From Dysosmobacter sp. Marseille-Q4140 (GTDB taxonomy: Bacteria; Bacillota; Clostridia; Oscillospirales; Oscillospiraceae): DNA of 64,000 bases. The notes beneath the pieces were generated by a model. That model was not told the DNA's origin, searched no databases, and worked only from the letters and a program-made list of their open reading frames with translations. Positions 59,261 through 64,000 of this stretch are shown one piece after another. Within the stretch, counting starts at the first letter, position 1; each line of letters opens with the position of its first letter. The stretch is taken from contig CP073694.1 of NCBI GenBank assembly GCA_018228705.1, positions 2,418,001 to 2,482,000 on the forward strand, read 5' to 3'. Made by a program: the position numbers and the translations under genes.

Positions 59261-62200
59261 TCAGCCTCTGGCGTTGGCGCAGAACGCCTCGATCTCCGCC
59301 TGCTCGCGGCTCATGCCCTTTTCCTCGTACTGGGCGATGGATTTGAGCATCCGGTCGTAGTCCCGGGGCATGACCTTCTTGAAGCAGGGGATATAGGACT
59401 TGAAGGCCGCCAGGATCTTCTTGCCCCGGGGGGAGCCGGTGGCGGCCACGTGGGCCTCGATCAGGGAGCGCAGCTCCGCGATGTCGTGGCTCTCGGTCAG
59501 GGTGTCGGTGAGCACCTGCTCCTTGTTGAGGCGCAGGTACAGGTCGTGGTGTTCATCCAGCACGTAGGCGATGCCGCCCGACATGCCGGCGGCGAAGTTC
59601 TTGCCCGTGGGGCCCAGGATCACGCAGCGGCCGCCGGTCATATACTCGCAGCCGTGGTCGCCCACGCCCTCCACCACCGCCACGGCGCCGGAGTTGCGGA
59701 CGCAGAACCGCTCGCCGGCCCGGCCGTTGATGAAGGCCGCGCCGCCGGTGGCGCCGTAGAGGGCCACATTGCCCACGATGATGTTCTCGCCGGGGTCGAA
59801 AACGGAGCCCTTGGGCGGATAGAGGATCAGCTTTCCGCCGGAGAGACCCTTGCCGAAGCCGTCGTTGCAGTCGCCCTCCAGCTCCAGCGTCAGACCCTTG
59901 GGGATGAAGGCACCGAAGGACTGTCCGCCGCCGCCTTTGCAGGAGATGACGTAGGTGTCGTCCGGCAGGGTATCGCCCCGCCTGCGGGTGATCTCGGAGC
60001 CGAAGAGGGTGCCGAAGGACCGGTCCGTGGAGGACACGTCCACGCTGAGGCGGCCGGGTTTCCCGGCCTTGAGGGCCTTGCCCAGCTTCTCCAGCAGCAC
60101 CCGCATGTCGGCGGTGCGCTCCAGGTGGAAGTCGTAGGCGTCCTTGGGATCGAAGCGGGGCACGTGCGCGCCCCAGGGGTTTTGCAGCAGGGCGCCCAGG
60201 TCCAATGTCTCCGCCCGATGGGTCACCAGCTTTTCCCGGACCCGCAGCAGATCGCTGCGGCCCACCAGCTCCTCCACGGTGCGGATGCCTAAGTGTGCCA
60301 TATACTCCCGCAGATCCCGGGCCACGAAGGTCATGAAGTTGATCACGTGCTCCGGCTTTCCGGCAAAGCGCTTGCGCAGCTGGGGGTTCTGGGTGGCGAT
60401 GCCGGCGGGGCAGGTGTCCAGGTTGCACACCCGCATCATGCAGCAGCCCATGGCCACCAGGGGGGCCGTGGCGAAGCCGAACTCCTCGGCGCCCAGCATG
60501 CAGGCGATGGCCACGTCCCGGCCGGTCATCAGCTTGCCGTCGGCCTCCAGTACCACCTGGGTCCGCAGGCCGTTTTGCAGCAGGGCCTGGTGGGCCTCCG
60601 CCACGCCCAGCTCCCAGGGCAGTCCCGCCCCGGAGATGGAGTTGCGGGGGGCTGCGCCGGTGCCGCCGTCGTGGCCGGAGATCAGCACCACCTGGGCGCC
60701 TGCCTTGGCAACGCCCGCGGCGATGGTGCCAACGCCCGCCTCGCTGACCAGCTTGACGCTGATCCGGGCCTGACGGTTGGCGTTTTTCAGGTCGTAGATC
60801 AGCTGGGCCAGGTCCTCGATGGAGTAGATGTCGTGGTGGGGCGGGGGCGAGATCAGGCTCACGCCGGGGGTGGAGTACCGGGTCTTGGCGATCCAGGGGT
60901 AGACCTTCTTCCCCGGCAGGTGGCCGCCCTCGCCGGGCTTGGCGCCCTGGGCCATCTTGATCTGGATCTCCTGGGCGCTGCAAAGGTACTCGCTGGTGAC
61001 GCCGAAGCGGCCGGAGGCCACCTGCTTGATGGCGGAGCACCGCTCGTCGCCCAGCCGCTCCCGGGCCTCGCCGCCCTCGCCGGAGTTGGACTTGCCGCCG
61101 ATGCGGTTCATGGCGATGGCCATGCACTCGTGGGCCTCCTGAGAGATGGAGCCGTAGCTCATGGCGCCGGTCTTGAACCGGCGGACGATGGATTCCACGC
61201 TCTCCACCTCCTCAAGGGGGATGCCGCCGTGCTCGTCGAACCGGAAGTCCAGTACGCCCCGGAGGGTGTGGGGCTTATCGGCGTCGTCCACCAGGGCGGC
61301 GTATTCCTTGAAGGTCTCGTAGCTGCCCTCCCGGGCTGCCTTCTGCAGCAGCAGAATGGTCCGGGGGTTGTACATGTGGTCCTCCTTGTCGGGGCCGGAG
61401 CGGAGCTTGTGGGACCCGGTGGAGTCCAGGGTGGTGTCGTAGCCCAGGCCCAGGGGATCGAAGGCCTGGTTGTGGTTCCACTCCACGCCCTCGCCGATCT
61501 CCTCCAGGCCCACGCCGCCCACCCGGCTGACGGTGTTGGTGAAGTACTTGTCGATCACGTCCTTGCAGATGCCCACGCACTCGAAGATCTGGGCGGACTG
61601 GTAGGACTGGATGGTGGAGATGCCCATTTTGGAGGCGATCTTCACGATGCCGTGGAGGATGGCCCGGTCGTAGTCGTCCACGGCCGCCGCCGGGTCCTTG
61701 TCCAAAAGGCCCACGGCGATCAGCTCCTCCACGCACTCCTGGGCGAGATACGGGTTGATGGCCTGGGCGCCGTAGCCCAGAAGGGCGGCGAAGTGGTGCA
61801 CGTCCCGGGGCTCCGCGCTCTCCAGGATCATGGACACGGCGGTGCGCTTCTTGGTGCGGACCAGATACTGCTCCAGGGCGCTGACCGCCAGCAGCGAGGG
61901 TATGGCCACGTGGTTTTCGTCCACGCCCCGGTCGGAGAGGATCAGGATATTGGCGCCCTTCTTGTAGGCCCGGTCCACGTTGACGAACAGCCGGTCCAGG
62001 GCGTTTTCCAGGGGAGAGCCCTTGTAGTAGAGCAGGGAGATGGTCTCCACGCGGAAGCCGGGCCGGTCCATGTAGCGGATCTTCATGAGGTCCACGGAGG
62101 TGAGGATGGGGTTGTGGATCTGGAGGACGGCGCAGTTTTCCGGCCGCTCCTCCAGGAGATTGCCGCCGGAGCCCACGTACACGGTGGTGTCGGTGACGAT

Positions 62201-63793
62201 CTCCTCCCGGATGGCGTCCATGGGGGGATTGGTCACCTGAGCGAAGAGCTGCTTGAAGTAGTTGAACAGGGGCTGATGGTGCTCGCTGAGCACCGCCAGC
62301 GGCGTGTCCACGCCCATGGCGGAGGTGGGCTCCGCCCCGTCCCGGGCCATGGGGAGGATGGAGTCCTTGACCTCCTCATAGGTGTAGCCGAAGGCCTTGT
62401 ACAGCCGGTCCCGCAGCTCCTGGGGGTGGCGCTCCACCCGCCGGTTGGGGATGGGCAGGTCCTTGAGATAAACAAGATGGGCGTCCAGCCACTCGCCGTA
62501 GGGCTGGCGGGCGGCGCAGCGGCCCTTGACCTCCCCGTCCTCCAGCAGCCGCCCCTGGCGCAGGTCCGCCAGCAGCATCTTGCCGGGCTGGAGCCGGGAC
62601 TTTTTCACGATGGTCTCCGGCGGCAGGTCCAGCACGCCCACCTCCGAGGACAAAATCAGCCGGTCGCTGTCGGTGAGATACCACCGGCAGGGCCGCAGGC
62701 CGTTGCGGTCCAGCACGGCGCCCACGGTGTCGCCGTCGGAGAACACGATGGCCGCCGGGCCGTCCCAGGGCTCCATCATAGTGGCGTAGTAGTGGTAGAA
62801 GTCCCGCTTCTCCCGCTCCATCCGCCGGTCGTTGGCCCAGGGCTCGGGAATGCACATCATCACCGCCCGGGGCAGCTCGATGCCGTTCATCAGCAGGAAT
62901 TCCAGGGTGTTGTCCAGCATGGACGAGTCGGACCCGTTCTGGTCCACCACCGGCAGGATCTTGTCCATGTCCTCCTCCAGGATGGGGGAGCGCATGGTCT
63001 CCTCCCGGGCCAGCATCCGGTCCACGTTGCCACGGATGGTGTTGATCTCGCCGTTGTGGAGGATGTAGCGGTTGGGGTGGGCCCGCTCCCAGCTGGGGTT
63101 GGTGTTGGTGGAGAAGCGGGAGTGGACCAGGGCCAGGGCGCTCTCGCAGTCCTCCGCCTCCAGGTCAGCGTAGAACCGGCGCAGCTGGCCCACCAGGAAC
63201 ATGCCCTTGTAGACGATGGTCCGGCTGGAGAAGGAGGGGATATAGGTGTTGACATTGGACTGCTCGAACACCCGCCGGGCCACATACAGCTTCCGGTCAA
63301 AGTCCAGCCCCGGGGCGCAGTCCGCCGGACGCTTCACAAAGCACTGGAAGATGGCGGGCATGCAGTCCAGAGCCCGCTGACCCAGCACCTCCGGGTGGGT
63401 GGGCACCTGCCGCCAGCCCAAGAATTCCATGCCCTCCTTGGCCACGATGATCTCCAGCATCTTCTGGGCCTGGGCCCGCTTGAGGGGGTCCGTGGGGAAG
63501 AAGAACATGCCCACGCCGTAGTCTCTGGGTCCGCCCAGGGCGATGCCCTCGGCGGCGGCCGCCCGGACCATCAGGGCGTGGGGGATCTGCATCATGAGGC
63601 CCACGCCGTCGCCGGTCTGGCCGGAGGCGTCCTTGCCGGCCCGGTGCTCCAGCTTTTCCACGATCTTCAGCGCGTCGTCCACCACGCTGTGGGAGCAGCG
63701 GCCCTTCAGGTCCACCACCGCGCCGATGCCGCAGGCGTCGTGCTCGAAGCGCGGGTCATAGAGAGGATAGTGCTTGTATTCAGGTCCCGCCAT
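59261..63793 (-). CDS. gltB: Glutamate synthase large subunit
   Basis: The 1510-residue product is full length. The glutaminase nucleophile is Cys21 (HDACGIGAV), exposed after propeptide cleavage. The central and FMN domains include GHDGGTGAAP, and the 3Fe-4S motif is CCMMRVCNLDTCPAGIA. The C-terminal beta-helix includes GGKLILYPP. It makes two glutamates from glutamine and 2-oxoglutarate. It follows the ANTAR gene by 53 bases, so both are probably one transcript with gltD. Confidence 0.97.
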   Translation of the reverse strand: MAGPEYKHYPLYDPRFEHDACGIGAVVDLKGRCSHSVVDDALKIVEKLEHRAGKDASGQTGDGVGLMMQIPHALMVRAAAAEGIALGGPRDYGVGMFFFPTDPLKRAQAQKMLEIIVAKEGMEFLGWRQVPTHPEVLGQRALDCMPAIFQCFVKRPADCAPGLDFDRKLYVARRVFEQSNVNTYIPSFSSRTIVYKGMFLVGQLRRFYADLEAEDCESALALVHSRFSTNTNPSWERAHPNRYILHNGEINTIRGNVDRMLAREETMRSPILEEDMDKILPVVDQNGSDSSMLDNTLEFLLMNGIELPRAVMMCIPEPWANDRRMEREKRDFYHYYATMMEPWDGPAAIVFSDGDTVGAVLDRNGLRPCRWYLTDSDRLILSSEVGVLDLPPETIVKKSRLQPGKMLLADLRQGRLLEDGEVKGRCAARQPYGEWLDAHLVYLKDLPIPNRRVERHPQELRDRLYKAFGYTYEEVKDSILPMARDGAEPTSAMGVDTPLAVLSEHHQPLFNYFKQLFAQVTNPPMDAIREEIVTDTTVYVGSGGNLLEERPENCAVLQIHNPILTSVDLMKIRYMDRPGFRVETISLLYYKGSPLENALDRLFVNVDRAYKKGANILILSDRGVDENHVAIPSLLAVSALEQYLVRTKKRTAVSMILESAEPRDVHHFAALLGYGAQAINPYLAQECVEELIAVGLLDKDPAAAVDDYDRAILHGIVKIASKMGISTIQSYQSAQIFECVGICKDVIDKYFTNTVSRVGGVGLEEIGEGVEWNHNQAFDPLGLGYDTTLDSTGSHKLRSGPDKEDHMYNPRTILLLQKAAREGSYETFKEYAALVDDADKPHTLRGVLDFRFDEHGGIPLEEVESVESIVRRFKTGAMSYGSISQEAHECMAIAMNRIGGKSNSGEGGEARERLGDERCSAIKQVASGRFGVTSEYLCSAQEIQIKMAQGAKPGEGGHLPGKKVYPWIAKTRYSTPGVSLISPPPHHDIYSIEDLAQLIYDLKNANRQARISVKLVSEAGVGTIAAGVAKAGAQVVLISGHDGGTGAAPRNSISGAGLPWELGVAEAHQALLQNGLRTQVVLEADGKLMTGRDVAIACMLGAEEFGFATAPLVAMGCCMMRVCNLDTCPAGIATQNPQLRKRFAGKPEHVINFMTFVARDLREYMAHLGIRTVEELVGRSDLLRVREKLVTHRAETLDLGALLQNPWGAHVPRFDPKDAYDFHLERTADMRVLLEKLGKALKAGKPGRLSVDVSSTDRSFGTLFGSEITRRRGDTLPDDTYVISCKGGGGQSFGAFIPKGLTLELEGDCNDGFGKGLSGGKLILYPPKGSVFDPGENIIVGNVALYGATGGAAFINGRAGERFCVRNSGAVAVVEGVGDHGCEYMTGGRCVILGPTGKNFAAGMSGGIAYVLDEHHDLYLRLNKEQVLTDTLTESHDIAELRSLIEAHVAATGSPRGKKILAAFKSYIPCFKKVMPRDYDRMLKSIAQYEEKGMSREQAEIEAFCANARG

Positions 63794-63846
63794 TGGAACC
63801 CCTCCATTCTCTTGTCAGTGTGTATTTGGACCGGGATCGGCGCCGC

Positions 63847-64000
63847 TCACCGGGTGTAGGTCTCGATGACCAGCCGGGCGGTCTGCTCCAGCCGCAGCCC
63901 CGTGTCCATGCTGCGCTTCTGGAGGAAGCGGTGGGCCTCCGCCTCGCTCATGCGGTTGACGTCCATCAGCAGCTCCTTGGCCCGGCGGATCAGCCGCTGG
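63847..64000 (-). CDS. ANTAR-domain regulator, 3' end only
   Basis: The visible 50 codons, cut by the window edge, read RRAKELLMDVNRMSEAEAH, then FLQKRSMDTGLRLEQTARLV, and stop at 63847. This is a typical ANTAR RNA-binding domain, which in response regulators binds twin hexaloop hairpins and prevents transcription termination. Nitrogen genes are known targets of such proteins in clostridia, and gltB, gltD and amt-PII lie immediately downstream. The N-terminal receiver domain would be outside the window. Confidence 0.88.
   Translation of the reverse strand, partial: QRLIRRAKELLMDVNRMSEAEAHRFLQKRSMDTGLRLEQTARLVIETYTR

Noticed and set aside
1..64000. tRNA or rRNA genes
   Set aside because: No cloverleaf with the invariant T-loop sequence or rRNA segments was noticed on either strand.

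Overview
The window looks like chromosome from a high-GC, spore-forming gut Firmicute, probably Oscillospiraceae near Flavonifractor, Lawsonibacter or Dysosmobacter. This rests on sporulation genes (ylbJ, yqfC, yqfD, spoVAE), Gram-positive Shine-Dalgarno sequences, an NAD(P)H-type glutamate synthase and many zinc-ribbon/FHA/kinase proteins. The genus is an inference.

Layout. 1-11.7 kb: a phospho-signalling island. A leftward operon runs HTH regulator > membrane Ser/Thr kinase with a leucine-rich-repeat ectodomain > zinc-ribbon FHA protein > PP2C phosphatase > trypsin-like protease with FHA > second PP2C > VWA protein with FHA. A divergent operon carries a small atypical kinase and two paralogous zinc-ribbon, membrane-anchored proteins. 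11.7-26.6 kb: a mobile element of about 14.2 kb integrated inside a reverse-rubrerythrin gene. Its right end supplies a replacement 3' end, so an intact hybrid gene exists there, while the original 3' end is stranded at the left. The element carries a tyrosine integrase, a WYL regulator, a compact second recombinase, a SprT-like protease, a Cro-like repressor with three matching operators, a primase, a CFI-box protein, an RlmN/Cfr-type radical SAM methylase in a low-GC cargo segment, and several small proteins. I found no relaxase or conjugation genes.

26.7-31.9 kb: EF-G-like GTPase, then an MBL-fold hydrolase with deoC and deoD. 32-37.9 kb: a BMP-type nucleoside ABC transporter with a phosphoribosyltransferase-like gene; with deoC, deoD and the cytidine deaminase at 53 kb this makes a nucleoside uptake and salvage set. 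38-47.8 kb: ylbJ, yqfC-yqfD-phoH-ybeY, recD2, a 1-kb intergenic region built from inverted copies of a dispersed repeat, an XRE regulator with comF, and mreB. 47.8-55.8 kb: acetyltransferase, DegV, a sodium:neurotransmitter-type symporter, a DUF2156-GNAT fusion, DUF1648 protein, cytidine deaminase, two lipoproteins and spoVAE. 55.9-64 kb: nitrogen assimilation, with an Amt-PII fusion, gltD, gltB and the 3' end of an ANTAR-domain regulator cut by the window edge.

The most unusual material is in the mobile element: mid-gene integration with gene regeneration, integrase arm-like repeats at both ends, a helically phased AGTTG array beside a consensus promoter, an 18-bp palindrome repeated six times (three times in the same leader position), and a gene with an in-frame amber codon.
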